Positions 41,511 through 51,317 of a stretch of 64,000 nt of DNA are shown one piece after another. The notes beneath the pieces were generated by a model. It worked only from the letters and a program-made list of their open reading frames with translations. It was not told the origin of the DNA and did not search any database. Source of the DNA: Curtobacterium sp. MCLR17_032 (GTDB lineage Bacteria; Actinomycetota; Actinomycetes; Actinomycetales; Microbacteriaceae); assembly GCF_003234795.2 (NCBI RefSeq), contig NZ_CP126268.1, positions 1,426,001 to 1,490,000 on the forward strand, read 5' to 3'. How positions within the stretch are numbered: position 1 is the stretch's first letter; every line of letters begins with the position of its first letter. The translations under genes and the position numbers were made by a program.

Positions 41511-42792
41511 CGCCCGGGCACGTGCCGGCGCAGCGGGAGCCGCGGCCAGCGCCCGCGTGGGCTCCGGCGTCGACAGTGCCCGCCGCCGCTCGAACGGCGC
41601 GGTCGTGGCCGTCAAGAACGTCTTCGTGGCCGAGTCCACGACGTTCTACACGATCCTCGGCGTCACGCTCTTCCTCGTCGTCTTCGGTGTCGTGATGGTC
41701 CTGTCGTCGTCGAGCGTCGAGGAGTACCGCTACAAGCACGGCTTCTTCGGCGCCTTCGCCAAGCAGGGCCTGTACGCGCTGATCGGTGTTCCGCTGATGC
41801 TCGTGGTCAGCCGCCTCTCCGCCGAGTTCTGGCGCCGCTGGGCGATGCGGATCCTCGGCGCGGGGCTCGTCCTGCAGCTGCTGGTGTTCAGCCCGATCGG
41901 CATCTCGGTGCAGGGCAACCGGAACTGGATCGGCATCGGCGGGTTCACCGCGCAGCCGTCCGAGATCCTCAAGCTCGCGCTCGTGCTCGGCATCGGCGCA
42001 GTGCTGTTCCGGAAGCGCGAGAAGCTGCACGACTGGCGCGAGGTCTTCATCCCGGTCGGACTCGCGACCGCCGTGTCGATCGGGCTCGTCCTGGTCGGTG
42101 GCGACCAGGGAACCGCGATGATCATGATGATCCTGGTCTTCGGCAGCCTGTTCGTCGGCGGCGTCCGTCTGCGGCACCTGGCGGTCGGCGTCGCGGCGAT
42201 CGCCGTCATGCTGCCGGTCGTCACCATGGCCTCCAGCTCGCGGCAGTCCCGCATCAGCGCGTGGCTCTCCGGCTGCACCGACTCGAACCAGGCGCAGGAC
42301 CTGTGCTGGCAGCCGGTCCACGGCATGTGGGCGCTGGCGTCCGGTGGGGTGTTCGGGGTCGGCCTCGGCAACTCGAAGCTGAAGTGGTCGTGGCTGCCCG
42401 AGGCGGACAACGACTACATCTTCGCGATCGTCGGCGAAGAGCTGGGGCTCATCGGCGCGGTCGTCGTGCTCGCCCTGTTCGTCGTCCTGGCCATCGGCAT
42501 GATCCGGGTCATCCGTCTTTCGCCGGACCCCTTCGTCCGCACCGTCACCGGCGGCGTGCTCGCCTGGGTGATCGGGCAGGCGCTCGTCAACATCGCGGTC
42601 GTCCTCGGGCTCCTGCCAGTGCTCGGGGTGCCCCTCCCACTCATCTCGGCCGGTGGATCGGCGCTCATCATGACGCTCGTCGCCATCGGCGTCGTGCTGT
42701 CCTTCGCCCGTGACCTGCCGAGCCGCTCCGGCAGCAGGGCACGCGCCACCACGGTCCCGGAACCCGGGACACGGAACGGAGCCCTGCGGTGA
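41473..42792 (+). CDS. ftsW: Septal peptidoglycan glycosyltransferase FtsW
   Basis: The 439-residue SEDS-family polymerase uses lipid II to make glycan strands at the septum with FtsI. A basic, Ala-rich cytoplasmic N-terminus (1-48) precedes ten membrane segments. Family signatures are GNRNWIGIGGFTAQPSE (~155), QPVHGMWALASGG, EADNDYIFAIVGEELGLIG (~314) and LPLISAGGSAL (~390). ATG 41473 lies inside the end of murD. It overlaps murG by 4 bp. Confidence 0.94.
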   Translation: MATPTDLPANGRSARARAGAAGAAASARVGSGVDSARRRSNGAVVAVKNVFVAESTTFYTILGVTLFLVVFGVVMVLSSSSVEEYRYKHGFFGAFAKQGLYALIGVPLMLVVSRLSAEFWRRWAMRILGAGLVLQLLVFSPIGISVQGNRNWIGIGGFTAQPSEILKLALVLGIGAVLFRKREKLHDWREVFIPVGLATAVSIGLVLVGGDQGTAMIMMILVFGSLFVGGVRLRHLAVGVAAIAVMLPVVTMASSSRQSRISAWLSGCTDSNQAQDLCWQPVHGMWALASGGVFGVGLGNSKLKWSWLPEADNDYIFAIVGEELGLIGAVVVLALFVVLAIGMIRVIRLSPDPFVRTVTGGVLAWVIGQALVNIAVVLGLLPVLGVPLPLISAGGSALIMTLVAIGVVLSFARDLPSRSGSRARATTVPEPGTRNGALR

Positions 42793-43952
42793 GCCGCTTC
42801 CTCTTCGCCGGCGGCGGGACCGCCGGCCACGTGAACCCCCTGCTCGCGGTCGCCGACCGGCTGACCCAGCGGTCGCCGGAGGACGAGGTCCTGGTCCTCG
42901 GCACGGCCGAAGGGCTGGAATCCCGGCTCGTCCCGATGCGCGGCTACGAACTCGTGACGATCCCGCGCCTGCCGTTCCCGCGCAAGGTCAACGGTGCGGC
43001 CCTGCGGTTCCCCGGTGCCTTCTGGTCGGCCGTCCGACGCACCGAGCAGATCATCCGCGAGCGCGAGATCGCCGTCGTCCTGGGCGTCGGCGGCTACGCG
43101 GCCGCGCCGGCCTACATCGCGGCGAAGCGCACCGGCACGCCGATCGTCGTGCACGAGCAGAACGCGAAGCCGGGCCTGGCGAACCGGATGGCCGCCGTCC
43201 TGACCCGCCACGTCGGCGTGACGTTCTCGAACACGAAGCTGCCGCACTCCCGCGTCGTCGGGATGCCCCTGCGCCGTGAGATCGAGCGGCTGGACCGTCG
43301 GGCCGAGCGCGCGGCGGGCTTCGCCGAGTTCGGCCTCGACCCGGAGCGTCCGGTGCTGCTCGTCACCGGCGGCTCGTCGGGCGCGCGGAGCATCAACCGC
43401 ACCGTCAACCAGGCCGCGGCGACGATCCTCGGGGCCGGGTGGCAGATCCTGCACGTCGTCGGCGCCGCGTCGGACATCGGCCCGAGCGACCTGGACGGCT
43501 ACCACGTGCTGCCGTACTGCGACCGGATGGACCTGGCGTACTCGGCGGCGGACTTCGTCGTCTCGCGCTCCGGGGCCGGCATGGTCTGCGAGCTCACCGC
43601 CGTCGGCCTGCCGAGCGTCCTGGTGCCGTACCCGGTCGGCAACGGCGAGCAGCGGCACAACGCCCGCGACGTGGTCGCCGCCGGGGGAGCGGTGCTCGTC
43701 GCGGACCAGGAATTCACGCCGGAGTGGATCACGTTGCAGCTGCTGACGATCCTGGAGGACCGTGCCGGTATCGCGGACATGGCCGTCCGGTCCGGCAGCG
43801 TCGGACACCGCGACGGCGCCGACCGGATGACGGAGCTCGTCCTCAGCGCGGCGCGCACGAGCAAGCGCCGCAGCCGGAGCAACACCAGCAGCGACACCAG
43901 CAGCAGCGACACCAGCAGCACCCGCTCCACCAGCAGCACGGAGGAACCATGA
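42789..43952 (+). CDS. murG: UDP-GlcNAc:lipid I N-acetylglucosaminyltransferase MurG
   Basis: The 387-residue peripheral membrane GT28 enzyme adds GlcNAc to lipid I to make lipid II. Signatures: [16 protein letters not shown] (~5), [12 protein letters not shown] (~98), [11 protein letters not shown] (~121), [12 protein letters not shown] (~195) and [24 protein letters not shown] (~258). The last ~30 residues are a Ser/Thr/Asp-rich tail ([14 protein letters not shown]) encoded by near-repeats of AGCGACACCAGCAGC, not part of the usual fold. It overlaps murC by 4 bp. Confidence 0.95.
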   Translation: MSRFLFAGGGTAGHVNPLLAVADRLTQRSPEDEVLVLGTAEGLESRLVPMRGYELVTIPRLPFPRKVNGAALRFPGAFWSAVRRTEQIIREREIAVVLGVGGYAAAPAYIAAKRTGTPIVVHEQNAKPGLANRMAAVLTRHVGVTFSNTKLPHSRVVGMPLRREIERLDRRAERAAGFAEFGLDPERPVLLVTGGSSGARSINRTVNQAAATILGAGWQILHVVGAASDIGPSDLDGYHVLPYCDRMDLAYSAADFVVSRSGAGMVCELTAVGLPSVLVPYPVGNGEQRHNARDVVAAGGAVLVADQEFTPEWITLQLLTILEDRAGIADMAVRSGSVGHRDGADRMTELVLSAARTSKRRSRSNTSSDTSSSDTSSTRSTSSTEEP

Positions 43953-45376
43953 CCATCAAGCCGGACCTCACCCAGCCGATCCCCGACGACCTGGGCACGG
44001 TGCACTTCGTCGGCATCGGCGGGTCCGGCATGAGCGGCATCGCGCGGATGTTCCTGGCCGCTGGCCACCGCGTCACGGGCAGCGACTCCCGCGAGACCGC
44101 GACGACCGGCCGGATGCGCGAGCTCGGCGCCGAGGTCCGGATCGGGCACGACGCCGCCAACGTCGGCGACGCGGACACGATCGTCGTCACGAGCGCGCTG
44201 TGGCCGGACAACCCCGAACTCCTCGAGGCGCAGCGCCGCGGACTGCCGGTGCTGCACCGGTCGCAGGCCCTGGCCGCGCTGATCTCCGAGCACCGCCTGG
44301 TGGCGGTCGCGGGCGCGCACGGCAAGACCACCTCGACGGGCATGATCGTCACCGCCCTGGTCGAGCTGGGTCTCGACCCGAGCTTCGTCAACGGCGGCGT
44401 CATCCAGTCCCTGGGCACGAGTTCGGCACCGGGCAGCAGCGACCTGTTCGTCGTCGAGGCGGACGAGTCCGACGGCTCCTTCCTGCTCTACGACGTGGCG
44501 ATCGCGCTCATCACGAACGTCGACCCGGACCACCTGGACCACTACGGCAGCGAGCAGGCCTTCATCGACGCGTTCGTCGAGTTCGCCGCGAAGGCCCGCG
44601 AGCGCATCGTCGTCTCGAGCGACGACGCCGGTGCCGTCCGGGTCACCGAGGGCATCCGTGCCCGCCCGGACGCGCCGGAGATCGTCACCTTCGGCGAGGC
44701 CGAGGGTGCCGACGTCCGGATCGAGCGCGTCACCGAGGGTGCCGGGGTCACGGTCGACCTGCGCTGGGACGGCGCGTCGCACCACATCGCCCTGCGCGTG
44801 CCGGGCCGTCACAACGCCGTCAACGCGGTGGGTGCCTTCGCGGTGCTCGTCGGGCTGGGTGTCGAGCCGGCCGACGCGGTCCGCGGCATCGAGGCCTTCG
44901 GCGGGACCGAGCGGCGCTTCGAGCTGCACGGTGTCGAGCGTGGCGTCTCGGTGTACGACGACTACGCGCACCACCCGACCGAGGTCGCCGCGGCGCTGCA
45001 CGCGGCCCGCGACGTCGTCGGCGAGGGGCGCATCATCGCGATCCACCAGCCGCACCTGTACTCGCGGACGCGGCTGATGGCGGGCGACTTCGCGAAGGTC
45101 TACGAGGAGCTGGCGGACCACACGGTCGTGCTCGACGTCTACGGCGCCCGGGAGGACCCGGAACCCGGTGTCACCGGCGCCATGGTGCAGGAGCGCTTCG
45201 CCGACCAGGAGCGGGTCGACTACCTGCCGGACTGGGCCGAGGCCTCGGCGCGTGCGGCTGCGGTCGCCCGCGACGGCGACATCATCATGACCCTGAGCTG
45301 CGGCGACGTGTACCGGATCATCCCGCAGGTCCTCACGGCTCTGCAGACGGACGACGCCGGAGCCGCAGGCCGGTGA
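43949..45376 (+). CDS. murC: UDP-N-acetylmuramate--L-alanine ligase
   Basis: The 475-residue Mur ligase adds the first residue, L-Ala, to UDP-MurNAc. Motifs: [18 protein letters not shown] (~18), ATP loop [13 protein letters not shown] (~119), EADESDGSF (~170) and [11 protein letters not shown] (~334). A strong GGAGGAA ribosome-binding site precedes ATG 43949, inside the end of murG. It overlaps ftsQ by 4 bp (GTGA). Confidence 0.95.
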   Translation: MTIKPDLTQPIPDDLGTVHFVGIGGSGMSGIARMFLAAGHRVTGSDSRETATTGRMRELGAEVRIGHDAANVGDADTIVVTSALWPDNPELLEAQRRGLPVLHRSQALAALISEHRLVAVAGAHGKTTSTGMIVTALVELGLDPSFVNGGVIQSLGTSSAPGSSDLFVVEADESDGSFLLYDVAIALITNVDPDHLDHYGSEQAFIDAFVEFAAKARERIVVSSDDAGAVRVTEGIRARPDAPEIVTFGEAEGADVRIERVTEGAGVTVDLRWDGASHHIALRVPGRHNAVNAVGAFAVLVGLGVEPADAVRGIEAFGGTERRFELHGVERGVSVYDDYAHHPTEVAAALHAARDVVGEGRIIAIHQPHLYSRTRLMAGDFAKVYEELADHTVVLDVYGAREDPEPGVTGAMVQERFADQERVDYLPDWAEASARAAAVARDGDIIMTLSCGDVYRIIPQVLTALQTDDAGAAGR

Positions 45377-46617
45377 AGCGCCCGGAGGGGTTCGACGACC
45401 GGGCCGGTGCCGATGAGCGGTCCGCCGGGACGGACGTTCCCGACGGCGTGGCGCGTTCCGGGCGGCCGGCTCGGAGCGGCGGCTTCCGTTCCGCACTGAG
45501 CGGCGCCCGGGAGGCACGGCGTGCCTCGCGCACGTCGGCGCACCGTGACGACGTGGTCGCGTCCACCCCGGAGCCGGACGTCGACCCGCTCGACGCGCTC
45601 CTGCCCGCACTGCCGGAGGTCGACCTCACGGAGGACGACCGGACGCCGGACGAACGGCTGACCGCTCCCGTGCCACTGGGCCGGCGGTTGACCGGGCCCG
45701 TCACGACGCGCGTCGACGTGACGGAGCCGGGACGGGCCTCCCGTCCGGACGGCACCGCGCGCACGGCCGTGACCGACGACGCCGTGTCCACCCACGTGCC
45801 GCACGAGACCCCGATCGGCGCCCGCGTCCGCGCGGCCGAGACGGCTCGCGAGGCGCGCATCGCCCGCAAGCGCCGCCGTCTGCTGGAGCGTGCCGAGGTC
45901 CGGCGGTTCACCCGACGTTCCCGGCATCGTCGTGCAGCGTGGATCACGGCGGGCGGTGTCGTCGTCGTGCTCGTGGTGTCGATCCTGGTCGCGGTGTTCT
46001 CGCCGCTGATGGCGCTGCAGACCATCGAGGTGAAGGGCACCGACCGTGTCGACGCGGCCGAGGTCCGGGCGGCGCTGTCGGGGCAGATCGGCACGCCCCT
46101 GGCCCGGATCGACCTGGGCGAGGTGAAGCAGCAGATCGCCGGCTTCCCGCTGATCGAGAGCTACGTCACGGAAGAGGAGCCGCCGCACACCCTGGTCGTC
46201 ACCGTGACCGAACGGACGCCGGTCGTCGCGGTGAAGTCGGGGAAGTCGTTCGACCTCGTCGACCCGGCCGGCATCGTCGTGCAGTCGATGACGAAGCGGC
46301 CGAGCGGCATGCCGGTGGCGGACATCGGTCGGGCAAAGCTCGGCAGCACGGTGTTCCGGACCATGACCGAGGTCGTGCTGGCGATGCCGGCCAGTGTGCG
46401 CGACCAGGTGTCGGGCATCGCGGCCTCGACCTCGGACGACGTGACCCTGACCATGAGCGACGGGTCGAGCGTGGTGTGGGGGAGTCCGGACGAGTCCGCG
46501 GCGAAGGCGACGCTGTTGGCGGCCCTGGTCAAGGACCACGCGGCACGTGACAAGGGCTCGAAGGTCGAGTACGACGTGTCCGCTCCGGACAACGGGATCA
46601 TCCGACCGCAGGGCTGA
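45373..46617 (+). CDS. ftsQ: Division protein FtsQ
   Basis: The 414-residue bitopic divisome scaffold has a very long, basic and acidic low-complexity cytoplasmic N-terminus (1-190), one membrane helix (~193-213, [19 protein letters not shown]), a POTRA domain ([23 protein letters not shown], ~216-285) and the FtsQ/DivIB beta domain ([18 protein letters not shown]). It links FtsL and FtsWI to the Z-ring side. The GTG start overlaps murC. A GACGGG-CCT-CCCGTC palindrome lies in the disordered coding part near 45731. Confidence 0.92.
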   Translation: MKRPEGFDDRAGADERSAGTDVPDGVARSGRPARSGGFRSALSGAREARRASRTSAHRDDVVASTPEPDVDPLDALLPALPEVDLTEDDRTPDERLTAPVPLGRRLTGPVTTRVDVTEPGRASRPDGTARTAVTDDAVSTHVPHETPIGARVRAAETAREARIARKRRRLLERAEVRRFTRRSRHRRAAWITAGGVVVVLVVSILVAVFSPLMALQTIEVKGTDRVDAAEVRAALSGQIGTPLARIDLGEVKQQIAGFPLIESYVTEEEPPHTLVVTVTERTPVVAVKSGKSFDLVDPAGIVVQSMTKRPSGMPVADIGRAKLGSTVFRTMTEVVLAMPASVRDQVSGIAASTSDDVTLTMSDGSSVVWGSPDESAAKATLLAALVKDHAARDKGSKVEYDVSAPDNGIIRPQG

Positions 46618-46792
46618 CCGCGCCGAGCGGATGTGTCGCGGACGGGTTCTGCGCCGCGATCGGCGACACGCGGCGTGGCGGGTCGTCAGCAGCAGGACGG
46701 CACCCGTAGCGTCGGGGCCAGCACCATTCGTAGCAGCTAGAACTCTGAACTTCAAGCAAAGGTTGAGGGTTCTGACCGGAGGCCGGACAGAC
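46618..46792. other. 175-bp intergenic region before ftsZ
   Basis: It contains an inverted repeat GTGTCGC/GCGACAC (46633-46669) enclosing GGTTCTGC. An A-rich tract follows (about 46732-46770, including AACTTCAAGCAAAGGTTGA), unusually AT-rich for this window and a likely site for an ftsZ promoter and regulator. A CCGGAGG ribosome-binding site lies ~12 nt before GTG 46793. No frame here looks coding. Confidence 0.45.
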
Positions 46793-47959
46793 GTGACCAC
46801 GAACCACAACTACCTCGCCGTCATCAAGGTGGTCGGTGTCGGCGGCGGCGGTGTCAACGCCGTCAACCGCATGATCGAGCTCGGACTCCGCGGGGTCGAG
46901 TTCATCGCCATCAACACCGACGCACAGGCGCTGCTGCTCAGCGACGCCGACGTCAAGCTCGACGTGGGTCGCGAGATCACCCGCGGCCTCGGAGCCGGTG
47001 CCGACCCCGAGGTGGGTCGCCGCGCCGCCGAGGACCACGCCGAGGAGATCGAGGAAGCCCTCGCCGGGGCCGACATGGTCTTCGTCACCGCCGGTGAAGG
47101 TGGTGGCACCGGAACCGGTGGCGCCCCGGTCGTCGCCCGCATCGCGAAGTCGATCGGCGCCCTGACCATCGGTGTCGTCACGAAGCCCTTCGGCTTCGAG
47201 GGCAAGCGCCGCCAGTCCCAGGCCGAGAACGGCGTCGCGAGCCTCAAGGACGAGGTCGACACGCTCATCGTCGTGCCGAACGACCGCCTGCTCGAGATCT
47301 CCGACCGCGGCATCTCCATGGTCGAGGCCTTCGCCACGGCCGACCAGGTGCTCCTCGCCGGTGTCCAGGGCATCACGGACCTCATCACGACCCCGGGTCT
47401 GATCAACCTCGACTTCGCCGACGTGAAGAGCGTCATGCAGGGCGCTGGTTCGGCGCTCATGGGCATCGGCTCCTCGCGGGGCGCCGACCGTGCGATCAAG
47501 GCGGCGGAACTCGCCGTCGCGTCGCCGCTGCTCGAGGCCTCGATCGACGGTGCGCACGGCGTGCTGCTCTCGATCCAGGGTGGCTCGAACCTCGGCATCT
47601 TCGAGATCAACGACGCGGCCCGTCTGGTGCAGGAGGCCGTCCACCCCGAGGCGAACATCATCTTCGGTGCGGTCATCGACGACACCCTCGGCGACGAGGT
47701 GCGGGTCACCGTCATCGCCGCCGGCTTCGACGGCGGCGAGCCGTCGCAGCAGCAGCACCAGGAGCGTCGCTCGAGCTACGTCGACCCGGATGCCGGCGCC
47801 ACCGTGCCCGTCACCACCGGTTCGTCCAACCGCATCGAGGACTCCGGCCACTCGACCCCGTCGTGGGCGTCGCAGGAGCACGAGCCGCCGGCGCAGCGCG
47901 CCGCCGACCCGGCCTTCGACGACGACGACGAGCTCGACGTCCCCGACTTCCTGAAGTAA
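46793..47959 (+). CDS. ftsZ: Cell-division tubulin homologue FtsZ
   Basis: The 388-residue GTPase forms the Z ring. GTP-binding motifs: [15 protein letters not shown] (~15), the tubulin signature [15 protein letters not shown] (~100), and T7 loop [11 protein letters not shown] (~204). A disordered linker (~325-375) leads to the conserved C-terminal peptide [13 protein letters not shown], which binds SepF in actinobacteria. GTG 46793 gives the normal N-terminus. No ftsA lies beside it. Confidence 0.98.
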   Translation: MTTNHNYLAVIKVVGVGGGGVNAVNRMIELGLRGVEFIAINTDAQALLLSDADVKLDVGREITRGLGAGADPEVGRRAAEDHAEEIEEALAGADMVFVTAGEGGGTGTGGAPVVARIAKSIGALTIGVVTKPFGFEGKRRQSQAENGVASLKDEVDTLIVVPNDRLLEISDRGISMVEAFATADQVLLAGVQGITDLITTPGLINLDFADVKSVMQGAGSALMGIGSSRGADRAIKAAELAVASPLLEASIDGAHGVLLSIQGGSNLGIFEINDAARLVQEAVHPEANIIFGAVIDDTLGDEVRVTVIAAGFDGGEPSQQQHQERRSSYVDPDAGATVPVTTGSSNRIEDSGHSTPSWASQEHEPPAQRAADPAFDDDDELDVPDFLK

Positions 47960-47968
47960 CCGACCCCT

Positions 47969-48691
47969 GTGGTCGCCGACACGCGCCTCCCGTCCTCGTC
48001 ACCAGACGACGGACTGGAGGCGCGTCTCGCGTCCGTCCGGGAGGGCATCGCCGACGCGGCGCGCGCCGCCGGCCGCTCCGTCGACGAGCTGACCCTCGTC
48101 GTCGTCACGAAGTACCACGCGGCCGCGCTCGTCCGGCAGCTCGCCGCACTCGGCGTGACGGACGTGGGGGAGAACCGGCACCAGGAGGCGCAGGCCAAGG
48201 CCGCGGAACTCGAGGAGCTCGCCCTGACCTGGCACTTCGTCGGGCAGCTGCAGTCGAAGAAGGCCCGGCAGGCGCGCCGGTACGCGCACGTCGTGCAGTC
48301 CCTCGACCGAGCGAGCGTCGTCGACGCCTTCGCCCCGACCGAGACCGAGCCGGAGCCCCGCATGCTCGACGGCTTCGTGCAGGTCAACCTCACGGACGAC
48401 CCCGGTCGTGGCGGTGTCGTCCCGGACGAGGTCGACGCCCTGGCCGAGCGGGTCCTGGCCACCGGGACCCTGCGCCTCCGGGGCGTGATGGCGGTCGCGC
48501 CGCTCGACGAGGAGCCCCGCGCGGCCTTCGCCCGGCTCCGTGCGGTCTCCGAGCGGGTGCGCCTGCTCGAGCCCGCGGCGACCGACATCTCCGCCGGCAT
48601 GAGCGGCGACTACGCCGAGGCGATCGCGGAGGGCGCGACACACCTGCGGATCGGGAGCGCAATCACCGGGAATCGCCCCGCTGCCCCATAG
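47969..48691 (+). CDS. YggS/YlmE-family pyridoxal-phosphate-binding protein
   Basis: The 240-residue protein has a single PLP-binding barrel: PLP-Lys in LVVVTKYHAAALVRQL (Lys ~47), GENRHQEAQAKAAEL (~72), WHFVGQLQSKKAR (~90) and SAGMSGDYAEAIAEGATHLRIGSAI (~208-232). The family keeps PLP and amino-acid pools balanced; no enzyme reaction is established. GTG 47969 is the only start giving a full protein. The first ~20 codons also form a large terminator-like hairpin. It lies between ftsZ and sepF; a pgeF/ylmD gene, often found here, is absent. Confidence 0.9.
   Translation: MVADTRLPSSSPDDGLEARLASVREGIADAARAAGRSVDELTLVVVTKYHAAALVRQLAALGVTDVGENRHQEAQAKAAELEELALTWHFVGQLQSKKARQARRYAHVVQSLDRASVVDAFAPTETEPEPRMLDGFVQVNLTDDPGRGGVVPDEVDALAERVLATGTLRLRGVMAVAPLDEEPRAAFARLRAVSERVRLLEPAATDISAGMSGDYAEAIAEGATHLRIGSAITGNRPAAP
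47981..48025 (+). other. Terminator-like hairpin inside the 5' end of the yggS coding region
   Basis: ACGCGCCTCCCGTCC (47981-47995) faces GGACTGGAGGCGCGT (48011-48025) with a single mismatch. An inner TCGTC/GACGA stem closes on ACCA. It lies 22 nt after the ftsZ stop and resembles the GCCTCCCGTC terminator family, so it may attenuate transcription from ftsZ into yggS-sepF while being translated. Confidence 0.6.
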
Positions 48692-48733
48692 CCTCGTCGC
48701 AGGGCATCAACGAGCACGACTCCCGGAGGAACC

Positions 48734-49312
48734 ATGGCCAACCCGCTGAAGAAGACGATGGTCTACCTCGGCCTCGCCGACGAGGAACTCGACTACGAGG
48801 ACGAGCAGCAGGCCGCGCCGGCGCAGGCGCGCCAGCAGGCCCCGGCAGCGCCGCAGGAGGCCCCGGCCGCCGCAGCGCCCGCTGCCGCTCCGGCCGCCGC
48901 AGCGCCCGCAGCTGCCGCTCCGGCCGCCGCGCCCGCGAAGCCCCAGCACACCTCCCAGCGCGGCGCGCAGGTCACCCCGCTCCGCCGCGCGCACACGACC
49001 GCACAGAAGGCGACCCCGGTCCAGGAAATGAACGAGATCCTCACCGTCCACCCGCGCGAGTACAAGGACGCCCAGTCCATCGCCGAGAGCTTCCGTGACG
49101 GCATCCCCGTCATCATCAACCTCTCGCAGATGACCGAGGGTGACGCCCGCCGGATGATCGACTTCGCCAGTGGCCTGTCGCTCGGCCTGTACGGCAAGAT
49201 CGAGCGCGTCACGAACAAGGTCTTCCTGCTCTCGCCCGCACACATCGCAGTGAGCGGTGAGCCTGCTGAGGTAGAGTCCGACATCGAGGCGAACTTCTTC
49301 GCCCAGTCCTGA
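48734..49312 (+). CDS. sepF: Cell-division protein SepF
   Basis: The 192-residue Z-ring anchor has an amphipathic N-terminus ([18 protein letters not shown]), a long Ala/Pro-rich linker (~33-78, from repeated GCCGCAGCGCCC-like codons) and the globular SepF domain (~95-185: [53 protein letters not shown]). It binds the FtsZ C-terminal peptide and membrane, replacing FtsA. A GGAGGAACC ribosome-binding site precedes it. Confidence 0.95.
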   Translation: MANPLKKTMVYLGLADEELDYEDEQQAAPAQARQQAPAAPQEAPAAAAPAAAPAAAAPAAAAPAAAPAKPQHTSQRGAQVTPLRRAHTTAQKATPVQEMNEILTVHPREYKDAQSIAESFRDGIPVIINLSQMTEGDARRMIDFASGLSLGLYGKIERVTNKVFLLSPAHIAVSGEPAEVESDIEANFFAQS

Positions 49313-49409
49313 GCCGCCCCCGCGGTACGGGTGCCCGACGGGCTCCCGGACGACCGCTCGGCACCCAGGCCCACCCGCCCCGTGACCGGTGCCAACCGGC
49401 CCCGGTCAC

Positions 49410-49727
49410 ATGAGACGAGCGAGCCGAACCGTGTTCATCTTCACGATCCTCTCCTTCCTCCTCACGCTCTACTTCTTCGTGATGTGGGGGCGTTTCATCC
49501 TCGACATGGTCCAGGCATTCAACCGCTCCTGGCGTCCGCAGCGTGCGCTGCTCGTGGTGGCGGAGTTCGTCTACACGATCACCGACCCGCCGATCAAGGC
49601 GGTGCGACGTGTCCTCCCGCCGCTCCGGCTCGGACCCGTCGCCCTGGACTTCGGCTGGACGATCGTGATGCTCGTCGTGATCATCCTGCGCGTCGTCGTC
49701 AACTCGTTGGCATTCCGCTTCATCTGA
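49410..49727 (+). CDS. YggT/YlmG-family membrane protein
   Basis: The 105-residue protein has two hydrophobic segments (~8-28, IFTILSFLLTLYFFVMWGR, and ~75-98) joined by a loop with TITDPPIKAVRRVLPPLR, the YggT signature. It is found after sepF in most Gram-positive dcw clusters; it probably helps division or membrane organisation, but the mechanism is unknown. The start could instead be GTG 49431, which would remove seven residues. Confidence 0.88.
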   Translation: MRRASRTVFIFTILSFLLTLYFFVMWGRFILDMVQAFNRSWRPQRALLVVAEFVYTITDPPIKAVRRVLPPLRLGPVALDFGWTIVMLVVIILRVVVNSLAFRFI

Positions 49728-49944
49728 TCCCTCGGCCGTCCGGGCACCCCGGTCGGCACGGCCACGACACGCGCCACGCGGGCCTCCGACACGGTTCGGA
49801 GCCGCCCTCGGTGTACGGTGGTCGGGATCGATGTCCTGCCCTGGCGGGACATCCGCACCGGGACCCCGGCTGGTACCTTCAGCTCGGACGGTCCAGCAGG
49901 GCCCCCGGTTCCACACGTTCAGCAGTTCTATTGAGGTGACGGCA
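49728..49944. other. Promoter and leader region of wag31/divIVA
   Basis: Two -10-like boxes are visible: TACGGT (49814-49819) and TACCTT (49874-49879). Between them lies a hairpin GATGTCCTGCC/GGCGGGACATC (49830-49853, one mismatch). An A/T-richer stretch TTCTATTGAGGTGACGGCA leads into ATG 49945, with GAGGTGA as ribosome-binding site. Confidence 0.5.
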
Positions 49945-50625
49945 ATGGCTTTGACGCCGGAAGACGTAGTCAACAAGCGGTTCCAGCCGACCAAGTTCCG
50001 CGAGGGCTACGACCAGGACGAGGTCGACGACTTCCTCGACGAGATCGTGGCCGAGCTGCGTCGCCTGAACCAGGAGAACGACGAGCTCCGTCAGCGCCTC
50101 GAGTCGGCCGACTCGGCGCCGTCGCTCGCCAAGACCGACGAGCCCGCACCGGCCCCGACCCCCGAGCCGGCCCCGGTCGCCGCCGCTCCGGAGCCCGCAC
50201 CGGTCGCCGCTGCCGCTCCGGCCACCACGGTGAACCCGGACGACGACACCGAGGGCACCACGAACCTCCTGACGCTCGCACGTCGTCTCCACGAAGAGCA
50301 CGTCCGCGAAGGCGTCGAGAAGCGCGATGCACTCATCGCCGAGGGTCAGGCCCAGGCCGCCCGTCTCGTGTCCGAGGCCGAGGCCAAGCAGCGCCAGGTC
50401 CTCGCCGACACCGAGAACCAGAACCGCCAGCGCGTCGCGGTGCTCGACCAGGAGCGCACGCAGCTCGAGGGCAAGATCGACGAGCTCCGCACGTTCGAGC
50501 GCGACTACCGTGCGCAGCTCAAGAGCTACATCCAGAGCCAGCTCTCCGAGCTCGACTCGTCTGCCAGCACCGAGCAGTCCGGCTTCGCGCCGGCCCCGGC
50601 CTCGGCGCAGGGCTTCGGCAACTGA
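49945..50625 (+). CDS. wag31: DivIVA/Wag31 polar growth protein
   Basis: The 226-residue coiled-coil protein starts MALTPEDVVNKRFQPTKFREGYDQDEVDDFLDEIVAELRRL (in parts), the DivIVA membrane-curvature domain. An Ala/Pro/Glu-rich linker (~60-105) and a long C-terminal coiled coil (~115-205, HEEHVREGVEKRDALIAEGQ onward) follow. It marks cell poles and organises wall synthesis in actinobacteria; the homologue in mycobacteria is phosphorylated by PknA/B. It lies at the end of the dcw run and runs into lspA after 2 bp. Confidence 0.95.
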   Translation: MALTPEDVVNKRFQPTKFREGYDQDEVDDFLDEIVAELRRLNQENDELRQRLESADSAPSLAKTDEPAPAPTPEPAPVAAAPEPAPVAAAAPATTVNPDDDTEGTTNLLTLARRLHEEHVREGVEKRDALIAEGQAQAARLVSEAEAKQRQVLADTENQNRQRVAVLDQERTQLEGKIDELRTFERDYRAQLKSYIQSQLSELDSSASTEQSGFAPAPASAQGFGN

Positions 50626-50627
50626 CG

Positions 50628-51317
50628 TTGGACCGACCCGTCCCACGAGCGAAGGTCAGTGCACGCGCTATCGCGGCACTGGCCTTCGCCGCTGTCGTGG
50701 TGGTGACGCTCGACCAGGTCACGAAGGCGCTCGTCGTCGCGAAGTTGCCCGACGGCGTCGTCGTCCCGGTGCTCGGCAACGCGCTGCAGTTCCTGTCCGT
50801 CCGGAACCCCGGTGCCGCGTTCTCCTTCGCGGTGAACATGACCTGGGTCTTCTCGCTCATCTCGGCCGCGGTCGTCGTCGCGATCGTCGTCTACGCGCGG
50901 CGCATCCGGTCGATGTGGTGGGCGATCGTCCTCGGCATGCTGCTGGGCGGCGCGCTCGGCAACCTGTCCGACCGGTTGTTCCGTGAACCGGGCTTCGGGC
51001 GCGGACACGTCGTCGACTTCATCTCGACGCCGTGGATGATGCCGGCGATCTACAACGTGGCCGACTCGTTCATCTGCGTCAGCATGGTCGTGTTCGTGTT
51101 GCTCGTGATCCTCGGGGTGAACCTCGACGGCACGCGTGCCGTCTCCGAGAAGCAGCAGCGCGCGATGGCCGATGTGTCCGCGACGGACGCCGGGAAGTCC
51201 GCTGCGGCGGGCCCCGGGTCGGCCGCCCCCGAGTCGGGGACCGGCGCCGACGGGACGGACGCGGAGCGCGCCTCCCGGCCCGCCGCCGATGGCTCCCTCG
51301 GGCACGACGCGACGTGA
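50628..51317 (+). CDS. lspA: Lipoprotein signal peptidase
   Basis: The 229-residue, four-helix aspartic protease removes signal peptides from prolipoproteins. Both catalytic Asp motifs are present: [12 protein letters not shown] (~107) and [12 protein letters not shown] (~143). [10 protein letters not shown] (~62) is also conserved. It has an unusual ~60-residue Ala/Gly/Asp-rich C-terminal tail (from ~170). TTG 50628, two bases after wag31, is chosen as the only start upstream of the first helix. It overlaps rluD by 4 bp (GTGA). Confidence 0.93.
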   Translation: MDRPVPRAKVSARAIAALAFAAVVVVTLDQVTKALVVAKLPDGVVVPVLGNALQFLSVRNPGAAFSFAVNMTWVFSLISAAVVVAIVVYARRIRSMWWAIVLGMLLGGALGNLSDRLFREPGFGRGHVVDFISTPWMMPAIYNVADSFICVSMVVFVLLVILGVNLDGTRAVSEKQQRAMADVSATDAGKSAAAGPGSAAPESGTGADGTDAERASRPAADGSLGHDAT

